From the NCBI RefSeq assembly GCF_012113595.1, contig NZ_CP050831.1, forward strand, positions 5,270,001 to 5,334,000: a stretch of DNA of 64,000 nucleotides. Direction: 5' to 3'. The notes under the pieces are model-generated. The model was not told the origin of the DNA and did no database searches. It was given only the letters and a program-made list of their open reading frames with translations. The stretch is from Bacteroides faecium. GTDB taxonomy: Bacteria; Bacteroidota; Bacteroidia; Bacteroidales; Bacteroidaceae. Position 1 is the stretch's first letter, and each line of letters begins with the position of its first letter. Positions 25,877-34,817 of this stretch are shown here, piece by piece. Both the position numbers and the translations under genes were made by a program.

Positions 25877-26614
25877 TTATTCTTCGCCTTCTTCGGGTTG
25901 CATATTAGTATAAACAGTCTGCACGTCGTCAAATTCTTCCAGGCGTTCGATCATCTTATCCAGAGTTTCACGCTGTTCGGAAGTCACCTCTTTCAAGTCG
26001 TTCGGGATGTAAGTGAAGTCTCCACCGACATCTTCGAAACCACATTCTTCCAGATGTTTCTGAATAGCTGCATAACTCTTGGGATCACCGTAGATAGTGA
26101 TTGTTCCTTCTTCGTCATCCTCTTCGTATTCATCTTCCACATCATAGTCGATCAGGTCGAGAATCAACTCTTCCATATCCAGTCCGTCTTTCTTCTTGAA
26201 AGTGAACATACATTTGTGGTCGAAAAGGAATGCCAGGGAACCCATTGTACCCAAGTTACCGCCGAACTTGTTGAATACCGAACGGACGTCAGCCACCGTA
26301 CGGGTAGTATTGTCTGTCAAAGTATCCACAAAGACAGCAATTCCATGCGGGCCGTATCCTTCGTAAGTCATGCTCTTGTAGTCGCTCTGGTCTTTACCCA
26401 TCGCGTTCTTGATAGCACGTTCGATATTATCCTTCGGCATATTCTCACGCTTACAAGTAGCGATCACCGAACGCAGCGTCGGGTTATTTTCAGGTTCCGG
26501 ACCGCCTGCCTTTACAGCGATAGCGATTTGCTTACCCAGTCTTGTAAATGTTTTAGCCATGTGGCCCCATCTTTTCAGTTTGGTGGCCTTTCTATATTCA
26601 AATGCTCTTCCCAT
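25877..26614 (-). CDS. yebC: YebC/PmpR-family protein
   Basis: A 245-residue protein of the TACO1/YebC family, now linked to translation of proline-rich stretches and formerly called a transcription regulator. The N-terminal signature, GRAFEYRKATKLKRWGHMAKTF, is slightly different from the usual MAGHSKW start. The core NPTLRSVIATCKRENMPKDN and YGPHGIAVFVDTLTDN are complete; an acidic loop (YDVEDEYEEDDEEG) is longer than in E. coli. It lies between pheT and the TSCPD gene in one probable operon. Confidence 0.93.
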   Translation of the reverse strand: MGRAFEYRKATKLKRWGHMAKTFTRLGKQIAIAVKAGGPEPENNPTLRSVIATCKRENMPKDNIERAIKNAMGKDQSDYKSMTYEGYGPHGIAVFVDTLTDNTTRTVADVRSVFNKFGGNLGTMGSLAFLFDHKCMFTFKKKDGLDMEELILDLIDYDVEDEYEEDDEEGTITIYGDPKSYAAIQKHLEECGFEDVGGDFTYIPNDLKEVTSEQRETLDKMIERLEEFDDVQTVYTNMQPEEGEE

Positions 26615-26655
26615 TGGTTTGTATATTTTAGATTGATAATTTTAAGTTTATCAGA

Positions 26656-29118
26656 TTATCTAAGTTTCGCACCCAGCTTATCTTCCAGGTTCTTCACCAG
26701 TTTCGACATGATCTTGTCAATCATCTTATCATTCAATGTCTGACTCTCGTCCTGAAGCAGAAAGCTGACAGCATACGACTTCTTGCCCGCTTCAAGGTTC
26801 TTACCCTCGTACACGTCGAAGAGTTCCACTTCTTTCAGCAACTTCTTCTCCGTATCGAACGCTATCTTTTCGATTTCGGCAAACTGTATGTTCTTGTCAA
26901 GCAACAAAGCCAGGTCACGCTTCACAGCCGGGAACTTGGAAATTTCCTTGTAGCTGATCTTCACGGAACGGATAGCCTTCATCAGTTCTTTCCAGTTCAG
27001 GTCGGCGAAATACACTTCATTATCAATATCGAATGCTTTCAGCAATTTCTTAGTCACTACACCGAAAGACGCAAGACGCTTGCCACCCTTCGTATTCACA
27101 GAAAGCGCAGCAGCAAAAACATCATCAGTCAGGTTGCCTACAACCAAATTATGCAGATCAAGTCCCAGACGTTTCAATATATTCTCCACGTAAGCCTTCA
27201 ACTCATATACAGAACTGTCTTCGTCAGCGTGTGCCCATGAGTTGGAAACCTTCTTGCCGGTCACCCACAAGCCCAGGTGATAATCTTCCGAATAAGGAGC
27301 CAACACCTTTTCCGTGTTCTTCTTGTCTCCGTCGAAATAATAGCAATTACCGAATTCGAAGAATTTCAGGTCGGCATTCTTACGGTTCGCGTTATGAGCG
27401 ATACTTTCCAGTCCGCCGAACAACAAAGTCTGGCGCATAGCGTTCAAATCCGCGCTCAACGGGTTCAGCAGCATCACCAGGTGATTGGACGGATACGTCT
27501 CCAGACCATCATAGTAAGCGGCACGGGTCAATGAGTTATTCAATATTTCATTGAATCCGCAGCCAACCAACTGCTCGGCAATCAGATTCTGCAATTTATT
27601 TGATTTGTCATGCTCACCTTTCGTAGTCAAACTAGACTTCAGAGTAGACGGAATCTCCACATTATTATATCCGTAAACGCGAAGGATATCTTCAATCACG
27701 TCACAGTCGCGCTGTACATCCACTCGGTAAGGCGGAACAGCCAATGTCAGACCTTCAGCCGTTTCATTGGTGATTTTCATTTCCAGACTGGTCACAATGC
27801 TCTTGATTGTCTCTACCGGAATCACCTTGCCTATCAGTGAATTGACTTTTGCATAAGCCAAGTCTACGATGAAATCCTGCGCAGGAGTAGTATATACATC
27901 CTTAATATCAGAAGAAATCGTACCGCCAGCCAGTTCTTTCACCATCATGGCAGCCAGTTTCAGGCAATAAATCACACTGTTCGGGTCGATACCACGTTCG
28001 AAACGGAAAGAAGCATCCGTGTTCAGACCATGGCGACGTGCGGTTTTACGCACCCATGTAGGATGGAAGTAAGCACTTTCGATGAATACATCCGTCGTAG
28101 CTTCCGTAGAACCGGAATCCAGTCCGCCGAATACACCGGCAATACACATGCCTTCCTCCTTATTGCAAATCATCAGGTCGCGTTCGTTCAGTTTACGTTC
28201 CACTTCATCCAGTGTGACGAACGTAGTTCCTTCGGGCATTGTTTTAACAATCACCTCATTGCCTTTTATCTTGGCAGCATCGAAGCAGTGCAAAGGCTGA
28301 CCGAAAGCATGAACGATATAATTGGTAATATCCACTACATTATTAATAGGACGCACACCGATCAGTCGCAGTTTGTTCTGCAACCATTCCGGGCTTTCCT
28401 TCACCGTCACTCCTTTCACGGTAACTCCGGCATAGTGCGGACAAGCCTCGCTGTTTTCAACCTTCACTTCAATATTCAAGTCCTGGTTTTCCACTTTGAA
28501 GTCATCCACTGACGGGCGTTGCAAAGTAGCCTGCTTGCCGTTCTGAATCAGATAGGCATACAAGTCACGGGCTACCCCATAGTGTGAGCAGGCATCCGCG
28601 CGGTTGGGCGTGATATCCACTTCAAGCACATAGTCGCTCTTTATATTATAATAATCCTTGGCGAGGGTACCCGGAACAGCAGTTTCCGGCAATACGATGA
28701 TGCCTGCATGATCCGTACCAAGCCCTATTTCGTCTTCAGCACAAATCATACCGGTAGATTCCACACCACGGATTTTTGATTTCTTGATGGTAAAACATTC
28801 GTCACCGTCATAGAGTTTTGTTCCCAAAGTAGCTACCACCACTTTTTGTCCGGCAGCCACATTCGGAGCACCACAAACGATCTGCACCGGATCGCCTTCT
28901 CCCAGATTGACAGTAGTAATATGCAAATGGTCGGAATTCGGGTGTTCCACGCAAGTCAGCACTTCGCCGATCACAAGACCTTCCAAACCACCTTTAATGG
29001 TTTGCACTTCTTCCACACCACCTGTTTCCAAGCCGATAGAAGTCAACGCAGCCGCCGTTTCTTCGGGCGTCAAATCGAAATTGACATACTCTTTCAGCCA
29101 GTTGTAAGAGATATTCAT
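26656..29118 (-). CDS. pheT: Phenylalanine-tRNA ligase beta subunit
   Basis: Partner of PheS in charging tRNA-Phe; 820 residues, normal length. Domains in order: OB-fold tRNA-binding domain at about 42-150 (IGEVLTCVEHPNSDHLHI), B3/B4 editing domain at about 210-390, B5 domain at about 405-475, the PheS-like core at about 490-690 and the FDX-ACB anticodon domain at the end (SKFPAVKRDLALLLD). pheS is not adjacent, as is usual in Bacteroides. Promoter at 29154-29161. Confidence 0.97.
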   Translation of the reverse strand: MNISYNWLKEYVNFDLTPEETAAALTSIGLETGGVEEVQTIKGGLEGLVIGEVLTCVEHPNSDHLHITTVNLGEGDPVQIVCGAPNVAAGQKVVVATLGTKLYDGDECFTIKKSKIRGVESTGMICAEDEIGLGTDHAGIIVLPETAVPGTLAKDYYNIKSDYVLEVDITPNRADACSHYGVARDLYAYLIQNGKQATLQRPSVDDFKVENQDLNIEVKVENSEACPHYAGVTVKGVTVKESPEWLQNKLRLIGVRPINNVVDITNYIVHAFGQPLHCFDAAKIKGNEVIVKTMPEGTTFVTLDEVERKLNERDLMICNKEEGMCIAGVFGGLDSGSTEATTDVFIESAYFHPTWVRKTARRHGLNTDASFRFERGIDPNSVIYCLKLAAMMVKELAGGTISSDIKDVYTTPAQDFIVDLAYAKVNSLIGKVIPVETIKSIVTSLEMKITNETAEGLTLAVPPYRVDVQRDCDVIEDILRVYGYNNVEIPSTLKSSLTTKGEHDKSNKLQNLIAEQLVGCGFNEILNNSLTRAAYYDGLETYPSNHLVMLLNPLSADLNAMRQTLLFGGLESIAHNANRKNADLKFFEFGNCYYFDGDKKNTEKVLAPYSEDYHLGLWVTGKKVSNSWAHADEDSSVYELKAYVENILKRLGLDLHNLVVGNLTDDVFAAALSVNTKGGKRLASFGVVTKKLLKAFDIDNEVYFADLNWKELMKAIRSVKISYKEISKFPAVKRDLALLLDKNIQFAEIEKIAFDTEKKLLKEVELFDVYEGKNLEAGKKSYAVSFLLQDESQTLNDKMIDKIMSKLVKNLEDKLGAKLR

Positions 29119-29153
29119 ATCATTATTTTTTTATTGTTTCTCAAAAAGATTTG

Positions 29154-29161
29154 CAAAGTTA
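29154..29161 (-). promoter_or_regulatory. -7 box of the pheT operon
   Basis: Reads TAACTTTG on the minus strand, matching TAnnTTTG, 35 bases before the pheT ATG. Confidence 0.6.
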
Positions 29162-29166
29162 ATAAG

Positions 29167-29187
29167 ATTTTTCGGTTGACCGAAAAG
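29167..29187. terminator. Small stem-loop upstream of pheT
   Basis: TTTTCGGT and ACCGAAAA pair around TG. It lies just before the pheT promoter and may end transcription coming from dnaB. Confidence 0.45.
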
Positions 29188-29207
29188 GTTCTTAAAAAAG
29201 TTGAGAG

Positions 29208-29376
29208 TTATTTCACCACAGAGGACGCAGAGGACACAGAGGATAGCGGGAAGATGATAAACAAGTGTAAATCCGTAATAAGTAAATGTATATAATTAAT
29301 TTGTGAACTAATTAAACATGAGTACTTAGTAAAAAGAAAGAACTCTGTGTCCTCTGCGTCCTCTGTGGTGAAATAA
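29208..29376. repeat. Perfect 34-bp inverted repeat between dnaB and pheT
   Basis: The arm starting TTATTTCACCACAGAGGACG at 29208-29241 is exactly inverted at 29343-29376. The 101-base spacer is AT-rich and has no open frame of note. The internal unit GAGGACRCAGAGGACACAGA is a repeat word seen dispersed in many bacterial genomes. It could form a large hairpin in the dnaB 3' region. Confidence 0.85.
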
Positions 29377-29383
29377 TGAGCAA

Positions 29384-30952
29384 CTAAAATGGCAGCGGTC
29401 CATCCCCTCCTATCGGTGCGGCAAACGGATTATCCGTCTGCGGAGTAAAGTCAGGCGCCGGCGGTGGTGGAACGGAACCCGCTCCCCCTGTATTCATTTT
29501 AGAACCAAGCATGGCACCGGCAGGCTCGCCCGGCATCGGGATAACCATGTCGTCTTCCGGATTCGAGAACCGGGTGAACTCACCCTTGAATCGGAGCAAC
29601 ACCTCGCCTACCGCACCATTACGGTGCTTGGCTATCACAATCTCCGCCATACCACGCAAGTCATTTCCCCTGTCATCCTGGAAGATCTTATAATATTCCG
29701 GACGATGGATAAAGCACACCATATCGGCATCCTGCTCGATGGCTCCCGATTCACGAAGGTCACTCAACTGCGGACGCTTACCGTCGATACCTTCACGGCT
29801 TTCCACACCACGATTCAACTGTGACAGCGCAATAATCGGAATATTCAACTCCTTCGCCAATCCCTTCAACGAACGCGAAATGGTACTCACCTCTTCCTGA
29901 CGGCTTCCGAATGCCATACCGCTCGCATTCATCAACTGAAGGTAGTCAATAATAATGATTCTCACCCCATGCTCACGCACCAGACGGCGCGCTTTCGTAC
30001 GAAGTTCGAAAACAGACAAAGACGGAGTATCATCCACATAAAGCGGCGCGTCCAGCAAGTCCTTCAACTTATAGTCCAACTGCTGCCATTCGTAATTTGC
30101 CAACTGTCCGCTCTTGATTTTCTCACTCGGAATCTCACAAACATTCGTAATCAAACGGTTCACCAACTGAACGTTACTCATTTCAAGAGAGAACAACGCC
30201 ACCGGGTTCCGATAATCAACAGCTATGTTCTTCGCCATAGAAAGCACGAAAGCTGTTTTACCCATGGCAGGACGGGCGGCAATAATAATAAGGTCGGAAT
30301 TTTGCCAGCCGGCAGTCATCTTGTCCAGTTTCGTGAAACCACTTTCAAGACCGCTCAAACCGTCAGTTCGTGCCGCAGCCTTCTGAATCAGCTTATAGGC
30401 TTCGTCAATCACCGGATTGATCTGCGTATAGTCTTTCTTCATATTCTGCTGAGAAATCTCGAAAAGTTTGCCTTCCGCTTCCTGCATCAAGTCATCCACA
30501 TCCAGCGTCTCGTCAAAAGCCTTACTTTGGATATTGCTTGTAAATGTAATCAACTCACGCGCCAGTGACTTCTGCGCAATGATACGCGCATGGTATTCAA
30601 TATGTGCCGAAGAGGCGACCTTACTACTCAACTGAGTAATATAGAACGGTCCGCCGACCTCTTCCAAATCTCCCCGTTTGCTAAGTTGCTCCTTTACCGT
30701 CAGAATATCCACCGGTTTCTGATTCACGGCAAGATCGGTAATAGCAGTATAAATCAACTGATGCCGGCGTTCATAAAAAGAATCGGGACGAAGAATTTCA
30801 CTCACCAGTGAATAAGCATCCTTCTCAATCATTAAAGCTCCCAACACAGCTTCTTCCAACTCGGGTGCCTGTGGCTGGATACGACCATAGTCATTTACCG
30901 GTTGCACTTTAGTAGACTTTGTATTACGGGTATTTTTTCTCTGTTCGGCCAT
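29384..30952 (-). CDS. dnaB: Replicative DNA helicase DnaB
   Basis: The hexameric helicase of the replication fork; 522 residues. The N-terminal helical domain begins near 25 (PQAPELEEAVLGALMIE). The RecA-like domain has Walker A in AARPAMGKTAFVLS near 226-239, Walker B ending IIIIDYLQLM near 335, and SQLNRGVESRE with the arginine-finger region after it. A Pro- and Gly-rich tail of about 50 residues (GGAGSVPPPPAPDF) extends past the usual end. No intein. It is chromosomal, with its own promoter. Confidence 0.97.
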   Translation of the reverse strand: MAEQRKNTRNTKSTKVQPVNDYGRIQPQAPELEEAVLGALMIEKDAYSLVSEILRPDSFYERRHQLIYTAITDLAVNQKPVDILTVKEQLSKRGDLEEVGGPFYITQLSSKVASSAHIEYHARIIAQKSLARELITFTSNIQSKAFDETLDVDDLMQEAEGKLFEISQQNMKKDYTQINPVIDEAYKLIQKAAARTDGLSGLESGFTKLDKMTAGWQNSDLIIIAARPAMGKTAFVLSMAKNIAVDYRNPVALFSLEMSNVQLVNRLITNVCEIPSEKIKSGQLANYEWQQLDYKLKDLLDAPLYVDDTPSLSVFELRTKARRLVREHGVRIIIIDYLQLMNASGMAFGSRQEEVSTISRSLKGLAKELNIPIIALSQLNRGVESREGIDGKRPQLSDLRESGAIEQDADMVCFIHRPEYYKIFQDDRGNDLRGMAEIVIAKHRNGAVGEVLLRFKGEFTRFSNPEDDMVIPMPGEPAGAMLGSKMNTGGAGSVPPPPAPDFTPQTDNPFAAPIGGDGPLPF

Positions 30953-31039
30953 GAAGATATTTACTAGTTTTCAATTTACTATTTACTATTTTGCGACCGG
31001 ACAGACTCCTTTATAACAGAGTTTTTCCAGTCGGGACGA

Positions 31040-31047
31040 CAAAGATA
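31040..31047 (-). promoter_or_regulatory. -7 box of the dnaB promoter
   Basis: Reads TATCTTTG on the minus strand, matching TAnnTTTG, 87 bases before the dnaB ATG. It is divergent from the ispE box. Confidence 0.55.
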
Positions 31048-31091
31048 GAATATAATCACGAAGAATGAATAAGGAAAAATGAAGATTTTAC

Positions 31092-31099
31092 TAACTTTG
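31092..31099 (+). promoter_or_regulatory. -7 box of the ispE promoter
   Basis: Reads TAACTTTG, matching TAnnTTTG, 87 bases before the ispE ATG. The leader holds a GTGGTG/CACCAC hairpin around 31131-31144. Confidence 0.5.
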
Positions 31100-31186
31100 C
31101 TCCCGAATCACATTAAGCACACGATTAATTGTGGTGTGCACCACTACAAATAGTAAATTGTAAATTGTAAAATAGTAAATAACCTT

Positions 31187-32011
31187 ATGATCGTTTTTCC
31201 GAATATCAAAATAAACTTGGGGCTCTCCATCACGGAGAAACGCCCGGACGGTTATCACAACCTTGAAACGGTTTTCTATCCGGTAGCCCTCGAGGATGCT
31301 CTCGAAATCCGCACTCTGCCCGAAGCAGAAAAGAAAATCACTCTCCACCAATATGGAATGGAGATAGCCGGCAATCCGGAAGATAATTTGGTGGCAAAGG
31401 CTTATTCACTTCTGGACAAAGAGTTTCACCTTCCCCCTGTCGAGATTCATCTATATAAGCATATCCCTTCAGGAGCCGGTCTTGGCGGCGGATCGTCAGA
31501 TGCCGCTTTTATGCTGAAATTACTCAATAATCATTTCCATCTGGAATTATCTGAGGACCAACTGGAAATATATGCCGCCACCCTGGGAGCAGACTGCGCC
31601 TTCTTCATTAAGAACAAAACGACCTACGCCGAAGGCATCGGCAACATCTTCTCGCCAATCGAACTTTCATTAAAAGGTTACCAGATTATGATTGTGAAGC
31701 CGGACGTCTTTGTTTCCACCCGCGAAGCCTTCGCAAACATTCATCCCCATCATCCCGAATATCCGGTCAAAGAGGTAATCCGTCGTCCGGTTGCAGAATG
31801 GAAGGATACATTAATCAACGATTTCGAAGCGAGCGTCTTCCCGCAGCATCCCGTTATCGGAGAAATAAAGCAAGAACTCTATAATCAAGGAGCAGTTTAT
31901 GCTTCCATGAGCGGTTCCGGTTCTTCTGTATTCGGGCTGTTCGTACCGGAATCTTCCCTGCCGGAAATAGACTGGAAGCCCGACACCTTCTGCTTTAAAG
32001 GAAAACTGTAA
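31187..32011 (+). CDS. ispE: 4-diphosphocytidyl-2-C-methyl-D-erythritol kinase
   Basis: Phosphorylates CDP-methylerythritol in the non-mevalonate isoprenoid pathway. This 274-residue GHMP kinase shows the substrate-binding KINLGLSITEKRPDGYHNL at 8-26, the ATP loop PSGAGLGGGSSDAAF near 94-108, and the third motif MSGSGSSVFGLF near 243-254. It is a single-gene unit in the plus direction. Confidence 0.95.
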   Translation: MIVFPNIKINLGLSITEKRPDGYHNLETVFYPVALEDALEIRTLPEAEKKITLHQYGMEIAGNPEDNLVAKAYSLLDKEFHLPPVEIHLYKHIPSGAGLGGGSSDAAFMLKLLNNHFHLELSEDQLEIYAATLGADCAFFIKNKTTYAEGIGNIFSPIELSLKGYQIMIVKPDVFVSTREAFANIHPHHPEYPVKEVIRRPVAEWKDTLINDFEASVFPQHPVIGEIKQELYNQGAVYASMSGSGSSVFGLFVPESSLPEIDWKPDTFCFKGKL

Positions 32012-32045
32012 CAATAAAAGCAGTTTGCCTGCTTTGCGGGCAAAC

Positions 32046-32080
32046 AAAAAACGGTACCACGACTCACGTCGTAGTACCGT
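32046..32080 (-). terminator. Stem-loop between ispE and galE
   Basis: ACGGTACyACGAC faces GTCGTrGTACCGT around a 4-base loop (32051-32080). A T run follows only on the minus strand, so it would end minus-strand transcription; for ispE it may just stabilise the 3' end. Confidence 0.6.
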
Positions 32081-32209
32081 CACAACACAAACACAAAATA
32101 AAACACGACAAAACTACTATGCAATCCACCTGTCTATACCGGAGAGGTATAAGTACTACTTATGTATATTCACATACTCACAAATAGCTTCAGGTTGATT
32201 AGCATCTAT

Positions 32210-32237
32210 TAAACAAACCGCATGCACGGTTTGTTTA
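32210..32237. terminator. Stem-loop downstream of galE
   Basis: TAAACAAACCG and CGGTTTGTTTA pair perfectly around the loop CATGCA, 33 bases after the galE stop. Either strand could use it. Confidence 0.6.
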
Positions 32238-32269
32238 AACTTTTATGTTAATTAAAACATTTATCTCTT

Positions 32270-33304
32270 TTACTGAATACCTCTCTCACGGAGCTTCAGT
32301 TGCCAGTTCCATGCAGAACGTAAAGTATCTTCCAAAGTTTCTACGGCTTTCCAACCCAGTTCATTATTTGCGAAATCAGGGTTTGCCCAAACCTTTTCGA
32401 TATCACCTGCACGGCGTCCGACTATCTGGTAATTCAATTTCACACCGGTAGCTTTTTCAAAGCCATTGATTAATTCCAAAACGGAAACACCACGTCCCGT
32501 ACCGATATTGAATACTTCTACTTTTTCTTTCTGTCCCTTTTCCAAGATACGACGGATAGCGATTACGTGTGCTTTAGCCAAGTCAACAACATTGATAAAG
32601 TCACGGATACAAGAGCCGTCAGGCGTATCATAATCATCACCAAACACGCTAAGTTTCTCACGGATACCCATAGCAGTCTGAGTGAGATAAGGAATCAGGT
32701 TTTGAGGAACACCATTCGGCAGTTCACCCAGCAATGCGGTAGGATGCGCGCCAATCGGATTGAAATAACGCAGCATGATAGCATTGATCGGAGCTCCGGA
32801 AGCTACTGTATCGCGAATAATCTCTTCATTAATTTGTTTGGTATTTCCATAAGGCGATTCCGCTTTCTTGATCGGGGCCTTTTCCGTTACCGGCAGTTCA
32901 TCCGGCTGACCGTATACTGTACAAGAAGAAGAGAACACGATACCTTCCACTCCATGTTTAGGCATTAACTCGAGGAGATTGATTAAAGAAACGAGGTTGT
33001 TGCGATAATAAAGCAACGGTTTCTCCACTGATTCTCCAACTGCTTTGCTCGCTGCAAAGTGAATAATAGCCTTAATTCCTTTATATTTAGTAAACACAGC
33101 ATCCAGACCTTCCAAATCGAGACAATCCAATTTCTCGAAAACCGGACGAATACCGGATACCTTCTCTATATTGTCAACAACGTCAGCGCTTGAATTTGAT
33201 AAATTATCGATGATGATTACTTCATATCCACTGTTTTGTAGTTCTACTACGGTGTGCGAACCTATATATCCTGTTCCGCCCGTTACTAAAATTCTTTCTT
33301 TCAT
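32270..33304 (-). CDS. galE: UDP-glucose 4-epimerase
   Basis: Interconverts UDP-glucose and UDP-galactose, and often the N-acetyl forms. The 344-residue SDR protein has the NAD motif GGTGYIGSHTVVEL at 8-21, FAASKAVGESV, the active Ser in FSSSCTVYG near 126, and the Tyr/Lys pair in YGNTK near 152-156. The family loop NPIGAHPTALLGE is present. It supplies sugar nucleotides to galactose use and to surface polysaccharides such as those of the locus near the window's end. Single-gene unit. Confidence 0.95.
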   Translation of the reverse strand: MKERILVTGGTGYIGSHTVVELQNSGYEVIIIDNLSNSSADVVDNIEKVSGIRPVFEKLDCLDLEGLDAVFTKYKGIKAIIHFAASKAVGESVEKPLLYYRNNLVSLINLLELMPKHGVEGIVFSSSCTVYGQPDELPVTEKAPIKKAESPYGNTKQINEEIIRDTVASGAPINAIMLRYFNPIGAHPTALLGELPNGVPQNLIPYLTQTAMGIREKLSVFGDDYDTPDGSCIRDFINVVDLAKAHVIAIRRILEKGQKEKVEVFNIGTGRGVSVLELINGFEKATGVKLNYQIVGRRAGDIEKVWANPDFANNELGWKAVETLEDTLRSAWNWQLKLRERGIQ

Positions 33305-33350
33305 ATTCTTTATAAATGGTTAGTTTCTCGGCTTTTTGTCGTTTGAGCTA

Positions 33351-33358
33351 CAAATTTA
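33351..33358 (-). promoter_or_regulatory. -7 box of the galE promoter
   Basis: Reads TAAATTTG on the minus strand, matching TAnnTTTG, 46 bases before the galE ATG. Confidence 0.55.
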
Positions 33359-33461
33359 TGGAAATAAAATGGATTTGCAATAAATTGTCACGAAATTATT
33401 TATCAAAAAACCGTTTTGGTACGATTCGATGGTATTCAGGTATAAAAAAACAGCATTCAGG

Positions 33462-33522
33462 TACAAAAAAGAATTGGAAACCCGCAGCCTGTATGTCGCC
33501 ATACACCGGAGTTCCCAATCCC
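33462..33522 (-). terminator. Terminator of the rnf operon
   Basis: On the minus strand ATTGGGAACTCCGG pairs imperfectly with CGGGTTTCCAAT around the middle, followed by TCTTTTTTG. It begins about 25 bases after the rnfA stop. Further on, two 20-base near copies of a GGTATTCAGGTA-AAAAA unit lie at about 33431-33470. Confidence 0.7.
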
Positions 33523-33546
33523 ATATTTAATTATCAACTGTAAGTC

Positions 33547-34119
33547 TTACACCACACCTGAGAATCCCATGAATGCCATGGCAAGCAGACCGGCGGTAAT
33601 CAGGGCAATCGGAGTGCCTTGCATCCCTTTCGGGATTTTCACCAGGCTCATCTGTTCACGCAGTCCGGCAAAGAGTACCAGTGCCAGCCCGAAGCCCAAA
33701 GCCGTAGAGAAAGCATACACAACTCCTGTCAGCAAATCAAAGTCTTTCTGAATCACCAGGATAGCCACACCAAGAATACAACAGTTGGTCGTAATCAGCG
33801 GCAGGAACACACCCAATGCCTGATAAAGGGCCGGAGAGACTTTCTTCAGGATGATTTCCACCATCTGCACCAGTCCGGCAATCACCAGGATGAAAGTAAT
33901 CGTCTGCAAGTATCCCAAACCGAAAACATCAAGGACAAACTTCTGAATCAGGAAGGTTACGATGGTGGCGATGGTCAGCACGAAAGCAACCGCAGCGCTC
34001 ATACCCATCGCAGTTTCCACTTTCTTGGATACGCCGAGGAACGGACAGATACCCAAGAACTGCGACAACACGATGTTGTTTACAAAGATTGCCGAAATAA
34101 AAATCAATATATATTCCAT
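33547..34119 (-). CDS. rnfA: Rnf complex subunit A
   Basis: One of the two mutually related membrane subunits of the Rnf ion-pumping ferredoxin:NAD+ oxidoreductase. 190 residues with six hydrophobic segments. LGICPFLGVSKKVETAMGMS near 22-41 contains the conserved Cys that with its RnfE partner binds an iron-sulfur cluster inside the membrane, and NCCILGVAIL near 112-120 has the second. It is the last gene of the operon, 96 bases after rnfE. Confidence 0.95.
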   Translation of the reverse strand: MEYILIFISAIFVNNIVLSQFLGICPFLGVSKKVETAMGMSAAVAFVLTIATIVTFLIQKFVLDVFGLGYLQTITFILVIAGLVQMVEIILKKVSPALYQALGVFLPLITTNCCILGVAILVIQKDFDLLTGVVYAFSTALGFGLALVLFAGLREQMSLVKIPKGMQGTPIALITAGLLAMAFMGFSGVV

Positions 34120-34127
34120 AATTATTA

Positions 34128-34228
34128 AATTGAAAATTGAGAATTAAAAATTAAAAAATCAGAGAATGTGAAAGTGAAATTAAGAACATAGTTCATGTCT
34201 ATTATTTCTCAATTCTCAATTTTCAATT
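34128..34228. repeat. 18-bp inverted repeat flanking the rnfE-rnfA gap
   Basis: AATTGAAAATTGAGAATT at 34128-34145 is exactly inverted at 34211-34228. The right copy supplies the last codons and stop of rnfE. Between them is a low-complexity AT-rich spacer. Confidence 0.75.
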
Positions 34229-34803
34229 CTCAATTTATTAATTATTGCAATGAGGTATCCCAAAGCGATGAAAGCGCCCGGAGCCAGTACAAATACCAAC
34301 ATTCCGTATTCTTCCGGCATGATTGTCAGGTCGAAAATCTTGCCTGTTCCCAGGAATTCGCGAACAGCACCCAGCAGAGTGAGGGCAATAGTAAAGCCCA
34401 ATCCCATGCCGATACCGTCGAACATGGAAGCAATCGGATTATTTTTCGCGGCGAACGCTTCGGCACGTCCCAACACAATACAGTTTACTACAATCAACGG
34501 AATGAAAAGACCGAGCGTAGCATACAAATCCGGCACATAAGCTTGCATTATCATCTGAAGCAGCGTTACGAAAGACGCAATCACCACGATAAATGAAGGG
34601 ATACGCACCATGTCCGGTATCAGGTTCTTGATGGAAGAGATTACCACGTTCGAGCAAATCAATACGAACATCGTGGCAAGCCCCATACCCATACCATTGA
34701 TAGCCGATGAAGTCGTACCCAATGTGGGACACATACCAAGCAGGAGCACAAAAATAGGATTCTCTTTGACAATCCCGTTCATCATTACTTTAAAGTTATT
34801 CAT
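34216..34803 (-). CDS. rnfE: Rnf complex subunit E
   Basis: Membrane subunit paired with RnfA, 195 residues and six hydrophobic segments. LLLGMCPTLGTTSSAINGMG near 21-40 and VNCIVLGRAEAFA near 112-124 hold the two conserved Cys. It follows rnfG by 14 bases. Its C-terminal residues (NKLRIEN) are encoded by an arm of an intergenic repeat, so the exact end varies between strains in all likelihood. Confidence 0.95.
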   Translation of the reverse strand: MNNFKVMMNGIVKENPIFVLLLGMCPTLGTTSSAINGMGMGLATMFVLICSNVVISSIKNLIPDMVRIPSFIVVIASFVTLLQMIMQAYVPDLYATLGLFIPLIVVNCIVLGRAEAFAAKNNPIASMFDGIGMGLGFTIALTLLGAVREFLGTGKIFDLTIMPEEYGMLVFVLAPGAFIALGYLIAIINKLRIEN

Positions 34804-34817
34804 ACCTGTCTCCTTTC

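Noticed and set aside
25757..26743. Open frame of 328 codons opposite yebC
   Set aside because: Fully antisense to yebC and the TSCPD gene, Phe- and Ser-rich composition typical of a shadow frame.
29208..29376. Reading the 34-bp inverted repeat as an insertion sequence
   Set aside because: The interior of 101 bases has no transposase frame and no target-site duplication was seen.
31131..31160. Riboswitch in the ispE leader
   Set aside because: Only a short GTGGTG hairpin and AT-rich direct repeats are present; no known aptamer pattern.
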